The position numbers and the translations under genes are program-made. Shown here piece after piece: positions 25,954 through 34,661 of a stretch of DNA of 64,000 nucleotides (position 1 is the stretch's first letter; every line of letters begins with the position of its first letter). Under the pieces are notes generated by a model. That model ran no database searches, had not been told where the DNA came from, and saw only the letters and a list, made by a program, of their open reading frames with translations. This stretch comes from CBDFKJ01 sp965248805. GTDB lineage: Bacteria > Pseudomonadota > Alphaproteobacteria > UBA6615. The DNA lies in contig CBDFKJ010000009.1 of NCBI GenBank assembly GCA_965248805.1, positions 1,798,001 through 1,862,000 on the forward strand, written 5' to 3'.

Positions 25954-27408
25954 TCAGTCGTCGCCGGCGTCGTCATCCACCAGCCCGGCCTCACCGGAGA
26001 GCTCGGCTGAGAAGGCCGCGCGGTGGAGCTTGGTCGCCACCGGCGTCTCATCCATGCGGCCGTACAGGCCACCGAGGCCGTCGCGCACGTCCTGGAAGCC
26101 ATCGGCATTGCGGATGGCATCGAGGACGGGCTCGATCATGGGCTCCATGAGGGGTTGCCAGCCGTCGAGCTCGGCGGCGAGCGCCCGGTCGATGGAATCG
26201 TCCCGGCCGGCTTCGGCAAAGGCGAACCGCTGCTCGGCGCTTGGCGCCGGCGCGTCCTCCCATTCGCCGCCGTAGGTGTCCTCGATGTAGCGCCGGGCCG
26301 GGCGCATCCCGCTCATGCGGGCGACGATCTCGTCGCGGGCGGCGCGGGCGCCCAGGTCCTCGGGCGGGGCGATCTCGCGCACGACGCGGGGACAGGCTGC
26401 GCCGGGATGGTTCCAATCGGTGAGCCAGCGGGCGACGGTGCGCTCGACGCCGGAGCAGATCATGCGCGACAGCGTGGCGACGCGTTCGTCACGCACCAGC
26501 TTCTGCACCTCGGCGGTGCCCTTCCACGGCCCCATCTCGGTGGTCGCGGTCTGCAACAGGACGGCCTCGACGATGAGGGCGTCCATGTATTTGCAGAACT
26601 GGGCATGATCGCCGCCGCTGCGCCGGGTGGCCTCGAGGAACGTAATCTCCTGACCCTCTGGGATGGCGATGCCGGCACCCTGGGCCAACCGCTGGAGGGT
26701 CTCGAGGAGACGGTCGACCTCTTCGGTTGTCGCGTTGCGGCCGTGTTTGCCCATGGGCGTCGGGGTGCCGAACTTCTCGAGTGCCACGGCCCAGTGGCGG
26801 ATGCCGTTGCGCTTCAGCCAGACCGGCCAGAAGCAGAGCCGGGCGGCGCCGGGCCCGTGGGCCTGGCCGCCGTGCTCGGCGGGCATGCGGGCGAGCCAGA
26901 ACTTGGCCTCGGGCACCGGCGCGCCGCGAGGGTGGGTCCGGCTGATCAGGCGCAGGTCCCCGTCCGTGCCGAAGCGGAAGCGCTCGGGCGCACGGGTGCG
27001 GATGGCGGCGATCTCGACCCGGCCGCCGGCCGGTTGCCAGATGATCTCGGCCACCGAATAGCCGTACCAGACGGCGTGGGCCATCTCGCGGAAGGCGGTA
27101 TCGAAGTCGGCCGCCGCGAGCTGCTCGGCGAGGTCCTCGGCCGCCGCGGCATCGCGGCGCCCCGGCCCTCCCGGCTCGACGCGCCAGGGGATGGCCGAGA
27201 CCGCATCGAGCAGTTGGGCAAGGCTGGTGGCGGCCTTCTCGTCGCGCAGGGTCTCGCGCCAGGCCGCCGGCCCGCCGCGTAGAATGCTCTGTGGCGATCC
27301 CGTAGCGCCGATGAACGGCGAGAGCGCGGCATCGATGCCGCCGCCGGTGGCGGCGACCTCGCCGCGGGGCGGCCGCGCCGGGGTCTTTGATCTGCGGTTG
27401 CGCGCCAT
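25954..27408 (-). CDS. Mu gp29-like portal protein (DUF935)
   Basis: A 484-residue portal. Diagnostic segments are ATSLAQLLDAVSAIPWRVEP, EMAHAVWYGYSVAEIIWQPA, LEKFGTPTPMGKHGRNA and SGGDHAQFCKYMDALIVEAV. It forms the dodecameric DNA channel to which terminase docks. The start overlaps the terminase stop, and the 3' end is 6 bases from the F-like gene; the three form one translational block. Length normal for DUF935. Confidence 0.9.
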   Translation of the reverse strand: MARNRRSKTPARPPRGEVAATGGGIDAALSPFIGATGSPQSILRGGPAAWRETLRDEKAATSLAQLLDAVSAIPWRVEPGGPGRRDAAAAEDLAEQLAAADFDTAFREMAHAVWYGYSVAEIIWQPAGGRVEIAAIRTRAPERFRFGTDGDLRLISRTHPRGAPVPEAKFWLARMPAEHGGQAHGPGAARLCFWPVWLKRNGIRHWAVALEKFGTPTPMGKHGRNATTEEVDRLLETLQRLAQGAGIAIPEGQEITFLEATRRSGGDHAQFCKYMDALIVEAVLLQTATTEMGPWKGTAEVQKLVRDERVATLSRMICSGVERTVARWLTDWNHPGAACPRVVREIAPPEDLGARAARDEIVARMSGMRPARRYIEDTYGGEWEDAPAPSAEQRFAFAEAGRDDSIDRALAAELDGWQPLMEPMIEPVLDAIRNADGFQDVRDGLGGLYGRMDETPVATKLHRAAFSAELSGEAGLVDDDAGDD

Positions 27409-28829
27409 CAGTGCCAGCCGCTCCAGTCGGTGCCGCCGTTGACGATGTTGAGGCGCCGGTCGATGGCGTAGGCATCATTGTCGCCGCCGTAGGCGGCCAG
27501 CCCTGAGTAACGGCCATTGGTGGTGCGCGCGGTAAAGGGCCCGGTCGTATCGGCCGCCGCGGCGCAGGCCAAGGCAATGGCCCAGAAGCGGTCGGCATGA
27601 CCGTCGGTGGCGCTGCGTTCGGCGACAAGACGGGGGGCGCCGGTGGCGCCGGCCTCGGCGCGCACGCTGTGCAGGTCGCGCCTGAGCTCGTCATCGGCGG
27701 GAATGCGCAGGCGGCGGTCTTCCAGGACCTCGCGCAGCGCCGTGGCGACATCGAGCTTGCGGGGTGCGGACATCTGCACCCCCTCGACGTGCAGCCGGCC
27801 GTGCGTGTCCTGAAGGCGTTCGACCATCATCTCGCCCATGCCGGTCTGGTCGACCGCGATGCGCAGTGGCCGGTAGCGCCGATCGAGTGCGGCGACGATC
27901 GCCTCCTGCTCGGAAAAGGTGATGTTGTGGCGAACCACCAGCTCGCGCAGCCAGAGCACGTCGCCCACCGTCTCGACCGCGGCGGCGACCCAGAGATCGT
28001 GGCGGCGCGCGATGTCGATTCCGATATGGGCCGGACCGCCCGCATAGCCGTCGGGCGCTCCGGCACCGGCGTCTTCGGCGGCGCGGATCAGCTCCCAGGC
28101 GAGCCAGGCACCGGCACCGGCCGACGGAACGCAATCCAACTCCTCCGCCGCGCGGATGCCGTATCGGTGGCGGATCTCCGCCTCCCACACCGCCTCGGCC
28201 TCTGGTGACCAGTCCTGCCCCGTAACCGCACAGATGCGTTCGTACAGCCCCTCGGCGAGCGCCTGTCCCAAGGTGACCGTATGCAGGCTGCCGGAGGTCA
28301 CGCCGTCGCGGATATCGCGCACCAGCGCGGCAAACGGCGAGGCCTCGCCGTCATGGGTCGAGAGGACATGCACGCGGCCGCCCCACAAGCCGAAGGCGAG
28401 CGCGGCCTTGAGCACCTCGCCGAGGTTGTCGACGAAGGCGGCCTCGTCGATGACGGCGATATCGCCCGGCCGGCCCTTGGAGCGGAATGCGCGCGGCGCC
28501 GAGGTCATCGCCAGCACCTCCTTGCCCGAGGCCAGCGCCAGACGGAACGCCTGCACGTCGCGCTCGCCGTCGCGGATCAGGGTCTCGCCGACGGCCTCGA
28601 CGCCGACATTGAGGGTCCGCGCCCACTCGGCGCAGTCGTCGATGAAGCCGCGGGTCATGTCCTTGTTGTAGGACTGGTAATAGACGTTGCCCCGGTCCTC
28701 ACCGGCGTGCATCACGGCATCGTAGGCCTCGGCCCATGAGAGCCCGATGCGCCGCGGCTTCTCGATCACCTTGACGCCGGCGCGATCGGCAACCCAGCGC
28801 GCCTGGTAGGGCAACGGGGTGCGGTTCAC
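27408..28829 (-). CDS. Mu gp28-like large terminase subunit
   Basis: A 473-residue packaging ATPase/nuclease. The Walker-A-like region is EKPRRIGLSWAEAYDAVMHA (about 23-42) and the Walker B is GDIAVIDEAAFVDN. The coupling motif follows in RVHVLSTHDGEASPF. RNase H-like nuclease acidic residues lie in HIGIDIARRHDLWVAA, IAVDQTGMGEMMVERL and GHADRFWAIALACAA. It moves phage DNA into the head. The ATG overlaps the small-terminase stop; the whole frame is intact. Confidence 0.92.
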   Translation of the reverse strand: MNRTPLPYQARWVADRAGVKVIEKPRRIGLSWAEAYDAVMHAGEDRGNVYYQSYNKDMTRGFIDDCAEWARTLNVGVEAVGETLIRDGERDVQAFRLALASGKEVLAMTSAPRAFRSKGRPGDIAVIDEAAFVDNLGEVLKAALAFGLWGGRVHVLSTHDGEASPFAALVRDIRDGVTSGSLHTVTLGQALAEGLYERICAVTGQDWSPEAEAVWEAEIRHRYGIRAAEELDCVPSAGAGAWLAWELIRAAEDAGAGAPDGYAGGPAHIGIDIARRHDLWVAAAVETVGDVLWLRELVVRHNITFSEQEAIVAALDRRYRPLRIAVDQTGMGEMMVERLQDTHGRLHVEGVQMSAPRKLDVATALREVLEDRRLRIPADDELRRDLHSVRAEAGATGAPRLVAERSATDGHADRFWAIALACAAAADTTGPFTARTTNGRYSGLAAYGGDNDAYAIDRRLNIVNGGTDWSGWH

Positions 28830-29335
28830 GGCGCCGCCCCTTCGATGGCGGCGCGGATCGCGGCCGCGGTATCGGCCGTGAGGCCGGCCTTGGTTGCAGC
28901 CTTGTCGGCGGCGTGGGCCGCTTCTCTCAGAACCTGACGGCGCTCGCGGCGGATCGAGATCGAGGCCCGCGCGACCTCGGCAAGGGCACGGGCGGCAGCA
29001 GTGATCTGCTTCATGTCGCCCCGTTCGGCGGCGAGCAGGAGATCGAAGATAAGGGCCTGCACTTGGCGCAAGGCGCCCTCGGCCAGGGCGCCGGCATCGT
29101 CAGGCGTGGCCGCCAGCAGGGTTTCCGCCTGCTCGGTGGCCAGACGGGTCTGCTCGATCCGCCTCTCCAGCGCCGCGCCATGCTGGTGCAACGCCGACTT
29201 GCCGATCGGGTGACCCTGTTCGGCGATCCAGTCGGCAAACTCGGTGTAGCCGGAGAAACCGCGTTCGACGATCAGTGCGTCGAGCTGGGCGCGCAATCCG
29301 CGCGGCAGCGCCAGCACCTTGGAACGCCGCGGCAT
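28826..29335 (-). CDS. Mu gp27-like protein (DUF3486), probable small terminase
   Basis: A 169-residue protein beginning MPRRSKVLALPRGLRAQLDA and continuing GFSGYTEFADWIAEQGHPIG, the HTH-containing DUF3486 pattern, followed by a helical region (RRIEQTRLATEQAETLLAAT). It probably recognises packaging DNA and pairs with gp28. The start was placed at 29335 where TGATG overlaps the preceding stop. Ends in coupled overlap with the large subunit. Confidence 0.88.
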   Translation of the reverse strand: MPRRSKVLALPRGLRAQLDALIVERGFSGYTEFADWIAEQGHPIGKSALHQHGAALERRIEQTRLATEQAETLLAATPDDAGALAEGALRQVQALIFDLLLAAERGDMKQITAAARALAEVARASISIRRERRQVLREAAHAADKAATKAGLTADTAAAIRAAIEGAAP

Positions 29336-29667
29336 CAGTCGCCCGGCCGCGACCGGGGTGGCCGGCGGATGCCGGGCTCGCAGGGAACCTGGTAGTCGGC
29401 CACGTCGTAGCCGTGGCGTGTGAGCACGACCCGCCAGGGATCGACCGCGTGGCGCTCGATCGTGACCAGCTTGCGGGATTCCAGGTAGGCGATCTGGTCG
29501 CGCAGCCAGTGCCGGGTGATGCCGAGATAGCCGGCGACCAGCACCTCGCGGATCATCCTCTCGGTGGCGCCGAGATGGCCGCCGATCCGGAGCGTACGAA
29601 GGATGTCCCAGCGCGCTGCCGGCAGCATACGCTCGTCGATCAGCGGGTTGATATCGTGCTCGCTCAT
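29335..29667 (-). CDS. Mu gp26-like small winged-helix protein
   Basis: A 110-residue protein with a winged-helix-like arrangement: RWDILRTLRIGGHLGATERM, IREVLVAGYLGITRHWLRDQ and IAYLESRKLVTIERHAVDPW. The position between the DUF2730 protein and DUF3486 corresponds to Mu gp26. Function in Mu is poorly defined. Start ATG 29667 overlaps the upstream stop by four bases. Confidence 0.7.
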   Translation of the reverse strand: MSEHDINPLIDERMLPAARWDILRTLRIGGHLGATERMIREVLVAGYLGITRHWLRDQIAYLESRKLVTIERHAVDPWRVVLTRHGYDVADYQVPCEPGIRRPPRSRPGD

Positions 29668-30008
29668 TTACCGTCTCCGTTCCAGACCCGCTCCGCGGCG
29701 CTGAAGCGCTCATCGAGCCGCGCCAGCATGACCGAGTGATCCTCCAGCATGCCGATCACGCGGCTGGTCATCTGCACCCAGTCGTCGCGCCGCACATAGT
29801 GCTCGGCGACGTGCAGCCGGAGGCCCGCCAGGTCGCGCTCGATCGCCACGATCCGCGCCGGGCCGTCATCGCCGGCGGCGCTGGCCTGGGCCGCCGGGCC
29901 GCCGGTGCGAATCACCCCCAGCCGTTGCAGCGCCAGCACCAGGGCGCCCAGCAGGATCACCACCGCCGCGACCCCGCCGAACGCTTGCCAGGCCGCGGGC
30001 TCGATCAC
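29664..30008 (-). CDS. DUF2730-type membrane-anchored phage protein (Mu gp25-like)
   Basis: A 114-residue protein: N-terminal transmembrane helix (AFGGVAAVVILLGALVLALQ, about 8-27), then a helical cytoplasmic part with IVAIERDLAGLRLHVAEHYV and RRDDWVQMTSRVIGMLEDHS, the DUF2730 signature. The GTG at 30008 was chosen because it lies four bases inside the preceding gene's stop. Role unknown; always near the lysis/terminase boundary in Mu-like phages. Confidence 0.8.
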   Translation of the reverse strand: MIEPAAWQAFGGVAAVVILLGALVLALQRLGVIRTGGPAAQASAAGDDGPARIVAIERDLAGLRLHVAEHYVRRDDWVQMTSRVIGMLEDHSVMLARLDERFSAAERVWNGDGK

Positions 30009-30502
30009 CGTCCCGTGTCCCGCTTGGCGAGCTGTCGTGCGCCGAACCACCACAAGACGCAGGTGGTGGCGAGGTAGAGCACGGTGTCGATGATGCGGGG
30101 GCGGATATCGATGGTCTCCATGTCGGAGCCGCCGAGCGTGAAGTAAATCGTGCCGACGAGGCCGACGAACATGAAGGTGAGGCCGGGCCGGGTCAGGCCG
30201 CGCACGACATCGACGAAGACCAGCCACTTGCTGTCGCCCCGCGACCAGCGCCGCGAGGCTTCTTTGTAGGAGGCCTCCAATGCCGACCAGGCGGCTTGGT
30301 CGCGAGCCGATTCGGCCTCGACGGCGGCGACACGCTCGGCCGAGGCCGCCTCGGCCCGGGCCATCTCCATGTCGAGCCGGCGCAACTCCATCTCCTGGGC
30401 GTGGCGCTGCTTGGCCTGGAAGTAGCTGGAAAAGAAGCTGACCGCGGTGCCGAGCAGGCCCGAGACGCCACCGGTCAGGATCGAAAGCAGCACATCAAGC
30501 AT
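30005..30502 (-). CDS. Probable phage holin (three-helix type)
   Basis: A 165-residue protein: hydrophobic N-terminal segment (LLSILTGGVSGLLGTAVSFF), a charged coiled region (QEMELRRLDMEMARAEAASA), then two C-terminal membrane segments (GLTFMFVGLVGTIYFTL and DTVLYLATTCVLWWFGARQL). The layout matches large phage holins that sit near the lysis genes. Next to the DUF5675 protein and overlapping it by eight bases. Holin assignment is by topology and position, not by a motif. Confidence 0.65.
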   Translation of the reverse strand: MLDVLLSILTGGVSGLLGTAVSFFSSYFQAKQRHAQEMELRRLDMEMARAEAASAERVAAVEAESARDQAAWSALEASYKEASRRWSRGDSKWLVFVDVVRGLTRPGLTFMFVGLVGTIYFTLGGSDMETIDIRPRIIDTVLYLATTCVLWWFGARQLAKRDTGR

Positions 30503-30923
30503 GGCCAATCTCCAACTCGAAGGGCCGGCCGGCGGCCCAGGCCATGAGGTGCCGCAGTGCCGTGCGGCTGCCGAGCACGGCCTGCTGCGCCCGGCCCTTG
30601 ACCGTGAGGCGGCCGGACCGGAGCCCCGGCAGCAGGCAGCCCAGCGTGTGGGTGTGAAGCCCCGCCTCGACATCGCCGCCGACGTTGCCGGCATGGATCA
30701 GGATGTGTGAGCGGTCCGCTACACATGTGACGAGCAGACAGCGCCCGAAACGGGGCGAGAGGTGTGGCAATGTCTCGTAGACGCCTTCCGGGATGCACGA
30801 GCGGTTGCGCCGGTTATCCCGCCATGGCGGCTCCATGGTGTGCAGATGCAGATCGCCCGCCGCCAGGACACCCATGGTGCCGTGCACGCTCGACTGGTTG
30901 CGGATCAGGCTGGCCCGTCGCAT
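30495..30923 (-). CDS. DUF5675-family phage protein (lysis region)
   Basis: A 142-residue protein with TMGVLAAGDLHLHTMEPPWR, CIPEGVYETLPHLSPRFGRC and ILIHAGNVGGDVEAGLHTHT, the DUF5675 pattern with the conserved H-A-G-N. Members occur where an endolysin or cell-wall enzyme would be expected, so a murein-related role is inferred. A palindromic CGGACCATGGTCCG element lies about 30 bases upstream of its start. Confidence 0.75.
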   Translation of the reverse strand: MRRASLIRNQSSVHGTMGVLAAGDLHLHTMEPPWRDNRRNRSCIPEGVYETLPHLSPRFGRCLLVTCVADRSHILIHAGNVGGDVEAGLHTHTLGCLLPGLRSGRLTVKGRAQQAVLGSRTALRHLMAWAAGRPFELEIGHA

Positions 30924-30953
30924 GGGTGGATAAGAACAGAGCCGGACACGCCC

Positions 30954-30976
30954 GTGCAGCGGACCATGGTCCGCAC
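30954..30976. promoter_or_regulatory. Palindromic site 1 (CGGACCATGGTCCG type), upstream of the lysis genes
   Basis: gtgcagcggaccatggtccgcac; the inner 16 bases (30959-30974) are a perfect palindrome. The same 14-base core occurs at 42814, 43749 and 43809. It lies in the 82-base gap between DUF5675 and the upstream membrane gene, suggesting an operator or a phage DNA-binding site. Confidence 0.6.
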
Positions 30977-31005
30977 CCCATCGGGCCGGATGCCGGCGGT
31001 GAGAC

Positions 31006-31305
31006 CTAGCGCGCTGCGGCCACGAAGATCAGTATCAAGAAAAGACCGATGAGGAGAATGGCGGGAAAGAAGATCGCGAGAAGCGGAAAAACAACGTCTT
31101 GCCAGAATTCCTGGCGTTTCCTGATCAGCTCGAACTGATGGGCTTTCGTCAAACTTGGCCCGCCGGAATTGCCTGCCGCGAAAGGACGGCTCGCGCCATC
31201 GCCCCGCCGACTAGCCGCAAACACGGCGACCACAGCGGCAACGATCGCCACGACGATCCAAATCCAAGCCTCGGCGGGGAACGAGCCGCCGCATTCAGCC
31301 ATCAT
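31006..31305 (-). CDS. Small phage membrane protein, hypothetical
   Basis: A 99-residue protein with an N-terminal membrane helix (WIWIVVAIVAAVVAVFAASR, about 14-33), a charged linker, and a C-terminal helix (VVFPLLAIFFPAILLIGLFL). Start ATG-ATG overlaps the stop of the Mor-like gene. Position beside the lysis genes fits a spanin- or holin-accessory role, but no motif supports it. Confidence 0.6.
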   Translation of the reverse strand: MMAECGGSFPAEAWIWIVVAIVAAVVAVFAASRRGDGASRPFAAGNSGGPSLTKAHQFELIRKRQEFWQDVVFPLLAIFFPAILLIGLFLILIFVAAAR

Positions 31306-31670
31306 AATGATGGCCCATGAGGCACGTGAACGGATATGGCCCGCCGGTAGCGGCGCGCGGTGCGCCGGGAGAGACCGAGACGCGCGGCGATCTCGGCAGT
31401 GGTGCGGCCCTGGTCTGCGAGGTACGCCACCAGCGCCCGGCGGGCGCGAGGGATGTAGACCGGACCGCCGCCGCAACGCCGGGCGACGGCGCGGGCGGCC
31501 TCAAGGCCCAGCAGGGCGACCAGCGGATGGCCGCGCTCATGCGCGAGGTACTCGGGGCGCGGGATATGAAAGGCGTCCTCGCCGCCGTGCGCCAGGGCGA
31601 CCTCGAGCGCCGCCGCGTAGCCGGCGACCTCGGCGATCTCGGCCAGCACGCCGGGCAGAGGCGCGGCCAC
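31302..31670 (-). CDS. Mor/C-family late transcription activator
   Basis: A 122-residue protein. The C-terminal half fits Mor/C activators of Mu: GGGPVYIPRARRALVAYLAD, QGRTTAEIAARLGLSRRTAR and RYRRAIS, a helix-turn-helix preceded by the Y-I-P dimer strand. Start is GTG at 31670, one base after the methyltransferase frame ends. It should switch on the late genes, which lie downstream on the same strand up to F; the late head genes at 44.4 kb are now on the other strand. Confidence 0.8.
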   Translation of the reverse strand: MAAPLPGVLAEIAEVAGYAAALEVALAHGGEDAFHIPRPEYLAHERGHPLVALLGLEAARAVARRCGGGPVYIPRARRALVAYLADQGRTTAEIAARLGLSRRTARRYRRAISVHVPHGPSL

Positions 31671-32432
31671 TCACGCGACCCCGAGCGGCAGCGGCTTCTG
31701 CTCCGACTCTATATAGAGAGGCAATGCCGGCTCGGTTGCGGCCGAGCCGATACGCTCACAGGCCATGTCGTGATAGCCGCGGTCTATCTCTATGCCGATG
31801 AAGCGCCGGCCCAGGGCCAGACACGCCAACCCAGTGGTGCCCGAGCCCATGAACGGATCACACACCAGGTCGCCGGGATCGGTATAGAGCGCCACCAGCT
31901 CCATCATCAGGGACACCGGCTTGGCGGTCGGGTGCCCGCCCTTCACGGTCAGGTGGTTGAACACGCCGCGGCGGCCGCCGCCGTTCCAGCGCCGGTGGCC
32001 GGTGCCGCACCAGGCGGTGGCGATGCACTCGAAGCCGCGGGCGGCGCCCTGGCCGTTGAAGCGCGGCGCCGCATCCGGCTTGATCCAGCAGAGCGTGGTG
32101 TCCCAGCGCGCGCCGGCCGCCTGCAGCGCGTCGCGCCAGGCGCGCACCCCCTCGGCCAGGGTGAACACCACGGCCCAGCCGCTCGACGCCGCGGCGATCC
32201 GCATGGCGGCATCGCCGCGGATCGCATCGATGCCGGCGAAGTCCGGCCCTCTGGGCACGATCTTGCCGTCGATGCGCTCAATGCGCCCCACCGCACGGTG
32301 CAGCGCGTCCTCATACGGCGGATCGGTGATGACGTGATCGATGCCGCGAAGGCTCGGCAGGATCTCCAGGCAGTCGCCCTGGTGGAGCGAGGCATCGCCG
32401 ATGAGGCACGGCTCGGCGCAGCCGTCAGCCAT
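31671..32432 (-). CDS. Phage DNA adenine/cytosine-N4 methyltransferase (beta class)
   Basis: A 253-residue methyltransferase with LHQGDCLEILPSLRG, catalytic motif IV in VITDPPYEDALHR, and motif I in VCDPFMGSGTTGLACLALGR near the C terminus, so motif order is IV then I (beta class). HPTAKPVSLMMELVALY lies in between. It probably protects phage DNA from host restriction. No partner endonuclease is present. The start ATG 32432 overlaps the 32425-32715 gene's stop. Confidence 0.88.
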   Translation of the reverse strand: MADGCAEPCLIGDASLHQGDCLEILPSLRGIDHVITDPPYEDALHRAVGRIERIDGKIVPRGPDFAGIDAIRGDAAMRIAAASSGWAVVFTLAEGVRAWRDALQAAGARWDTTLCWIKPDAAPRFNGQGAARGFECIATAWCGTGHRRWNGGGRRGVFNHLTVKGGHPTAKPVSLMMELVALYTDPGDLVCDPFMGSGTTGLACLALGRRFIGIEIDRGYHDMACERIGSAATEPALPLYIESEQKPLPLGVA

Positions 32433-32715
32433 GGACGGTCGGTCCAAGCGTGCGTGCGGCCTGCGGAGAGATGCGCACGGCGATGTAAGCCCGCCGGTCC
32501 GCCGCAATTCGGCCGCCCGCCCTCTGGAACAGCGCCACCTTGCCCTCGCGCCACAAGCCGAGCGCGGCCGTCCGGATCGCGTCGTGCCGGGGGTCTGGCA
32601 AGCCGGACAGAGCCGTGCGTGCGTACACCACGCCGTCGCCGGGCCGGGCGTCATCGGCCCAGCCGAGCAGCGCCTCTACCGTCGTCACACGCGCCCATGC
32701 GCCGGCCGCCGTCAT
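32425..32715 (-). CDS. Hypothetical phage protein
   Basis: A 96-residue protein: MTAAGAWARVTTVEALLGWA, DDARPGDGVVYARTALSGLP and GKVALFQRAGGRIAADRRAY. The ATG at 32715 overlaps the TGA of the upstream Gp37-like remnant (TGATG-like), and its stop overlaps the methyltransferase start. Compact, intact and coupled on both sides; function unknown. Confidence 0.65.
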   Translation of the reverse strand: MTAAGAWARVTTVEALLGWADDARPGDGVVYARTALSGLPDPRHDAIRTAALGLWREGKVALFQRAGGRIAADRRAYIAVRISPQAARTLGPTVHG

Positions 32716-33350
32716 CGCGGCTGCCCGGTGTTCGCCACGCAACCATGCGGCATCTCGTTGTGCTCGCGCCCGTCGAGCAAGCGCCCGGCGTGGCGCTTGC
32801 CTACGCGGTGCAGGCCCCACACCGGACCGTCTTTGACCTGCCGAAACGCGCCCCATTGCTTGAAGAAGAACGGCACGCCCACTGACTGGCACTGGGATCA
32901 ACGCCAAACAATCGCTCCGCTTCATGTCGGATGCCTACACGAATGCACGTGGCGCCGACGCTGAGGTAATCCTTCGCCCGCTCCGGACGCTTGGTCAGCA
33001 CCTGAAACGTATGTTGCGGACACAAGGCCATTACCGCGAACACGCCGTCGATCCACTCGTCGGGCACGGCCTCGTGAAACAGGTCGCCGTGGTGCGCAGA
33101 CGAAAACTCGCCTCGGCTCCCGCCAGTGAAGCGGTTGATCGAGCCATTCCTCGTTCAGCCGGACCTCGCCCGTCCAAACCGGCCCGGCCTTGCTTGGTAT
33201 TGTGAGCCCCTTTCGGCTCGGGTGACCGCGTAGGCGGCCGCCCGCGAGCTTCATCGCATAGCAGTTGGTGCAGCCGGACGAGACGACAGAGCAACCTGTG
33301 ACCGGGTTCCACGTCGCGTCGGTCCACTCGATCTTGGTGTGATCAGCCAT
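32712..33350 (-). pseudogene. Phage Gp37/Gp68-type protein (DUF5131), frameshifted and internally deleted
   Basis: The opening MADHTKIEWTDATWNPVTGC and SSGCTNCYAMKLAG is diagnostic for DUF5131, a radical-SAM-like cysteine-containing phage family. Near 33090 the frame shifts by one base: VFVCA continues as HGDLFHEAVPDEWIDGVFAV in another frame. After LTKRPERAKDYLS the middle of the domain is replaced by about 25 odd residues. The true C-terminal end appears in a third frame (VGVPFFFKQWGAFRQVKDGP, then KRHAGRLLDGREHNEMPHG). The start follows GemA with no intervening stop. Confidence 0.8.
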
Positions 33351-34031
33351 CGCCTCGACCCTGGCCCGCCTTGGCCCCCGCCGGACGCGCCCGCCCAGAT
33401 GCTCGATCAGGGCCTTGGCTTCATCGGCCTCGAGGTGGGTGTGGGAGATCGTCCGGCCGATACCGGCATGGCGGGCGGCGTAAGATGCAAGCGCGCCGGG
33501 ATCGTCGATGTGCACGACACCGAGACCGGCCAGGATGCGCCACTGCGCCTCGATCACGCGCGCCCGAGGATTGTCGATGTCCTCGCCCTGGGCGGCCGCA
33601 TACGGAGACCAGTCGACGCCGGCCTCGCGCGCGAGCCAGGCCTTGAGGCCCTCGATCGCCTTGGCCGTATGGCGTTCGTCACGCGCCCACCTGGCGGCAT
33701 CGAGCCCGGTCTGACGTTTGATGAAGGCGGCCAGCGCGGCCTCGGTCGGCGTGTCCACTACACCCAGGTGCCAGCCCGAGAGCCACGGTGCCCACAGCTT
33801 GCCCCGGTGCGCGGTGTCGGGCAGTCCGTCGCCGCGCGGGTTCCGGTTTACCCCGTTCCCCCGGCGAAGCGCACCGGCCATGCGCTCCAGCTCGGCCACG
33901 CTCATATCGCGGCAGGAGGCATGGCCGGTGACGCGCACTTGCAACGCCCGGCGCGCATCCTGGTCGATGGCAAGCTCCCGGGCGCGGGCATGGACGAACC
34001 GGATCAGGCGCTTGCGGGTTGGTGAGACCAT
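33351..34031 (-). CDS. GemA-like regulator (Mu gp16, DUF1018), lacking its own stop
   Basis: About 227 residues starting MVSPTRKRLIRFVHARAREL, then DARRALQVRVTGHASCRDMS, VAELERMAGALRRG and a middle GKLWAPWLSGWHLGVV. This is the DUF1018 pattern of Mu GemA, which modulates host gene expression and DNA supercoiling. The C-terminal coding runs EADEAKALIEHLGGRV and continues without any stop into the Gp37-like gene. Either the stop codon was lost by mutation or the two are translated as a fusion. A similar domain recurs at the end of transposase A. Confidence 0.8.
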
Positions 34032-34035
34032 AACG

Positions 34036-34374
34036 CTAGACAAGGCCGGCCTCCCGCAGTTCAGAGAACATCCCGGGAGGCATGTCGCCGGCGCCGATAT
34101 CCTCGCGCGGCGCCAGGTCCGCCGGCGCATCGGCATCGTTCAGGTAGCGCCAGCCGCGCACAAAGCCGACACGCCTGCGCTCGACACGGATCAGGCGCGG
34201 CGTCATGACGCCGCCGGCGAGTTCCGGCAGGCGCGCCGGACACCGCGCCGTCCATGTCGCGAACGTGGCGTCGTCCGGCAGCGACGCGATCCACTGTTCG
34301 GCGGCGGACACGGACCCGCCGGTACGCCATTCGGCAAACGGGCGCAGCAGGTGGAGGCGTGAGGCGGCCGTCAT
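34036..34374 (-). CDS. Hypothetical phage protein
   Basis: A 112-residue protein: LHLLRPFAEWRTGGSVSAAE, QWIASLPDDATFATWTARCP, VMTPRLIRVERRRVGFVRGW. Starts inside the previous stop (four-base overlap) and ends 4 bases before GemA. Clearly part of the early/middle operon; function unknown. Confidence 0.65.
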   Translation of the reverse strand: MTAASRLHLLRPFAEWRTGGSVSAAEQWIASLPDDATFATWTARCPARLPELAGGVMTPRLIRVERRRVGFVRGWRYLNDADAPADLAPREDIGAGDMPPGMFSELREAGLV

Positions 34375-34661
34375 CGCAGCACCTCGTCCACCGGACGGGC
34401 CACTTCATCGCCCGGGTCGTCCGCATCGACGGGCACTCCTGCCTTGTCGAGACGGCCGCCGATGTCCTCGAGCCAGGCCCGTTGCCTGGGCGAGAGGTAT
34501 GTGTCGGCGCCGTAGCTCTCGAGCCGCCGCGCCAGATCGTCGATGAAGCGAAGCTCGTTGTCGGCGAGTTGCTCGGCGTTATCCCGGGCACGGCGCATCT
34601 GACCGTCCAGCCAGCCGAGGTCGTCGGTGATGCGGCGGTCGTCCTTCTCCGGCGCGCTCAT
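34371..34661 (-). CDS. Hypothetical phage protein, helical
   Basis: A 96-residue acidic helical protein: DLGWLDGQMRRARDNAEQLA, DNELRFIDDLARRLESYGAD and TYLSPRQRAWLEDIGGRLDK. The last segment (LSPRQRAWLEDI) resembles small helical modules beside Gam in Mu-like phages. Coupled to Gam by a four-base overlap. No function assigned. Confidence 0.65.
   Translation of the reverse strand: MSAPEKDDRRITDDLGWLDGQMRRARDNAEQLADNELRFIDDLARRLESYGADTYLSPRQRAWLEDIGGRLDKAGVPVDADDPGDEVARPVDEVLR

Noticed and set aside
24793..26010. Plus-strand open frame of 405 codons
   Set aside because: Antisense to the gpF-like gene; Gly/Val/Asp-rich shadow translation typical of GC-rich DNA.
31671..32432. Restriction-modification system around the phage methyltransferase
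   Set aside because: No restriction endonuclease gene is adjacent; the HNH protein at 40.7 kb is part of the early phage operon and too far away to pair with it.
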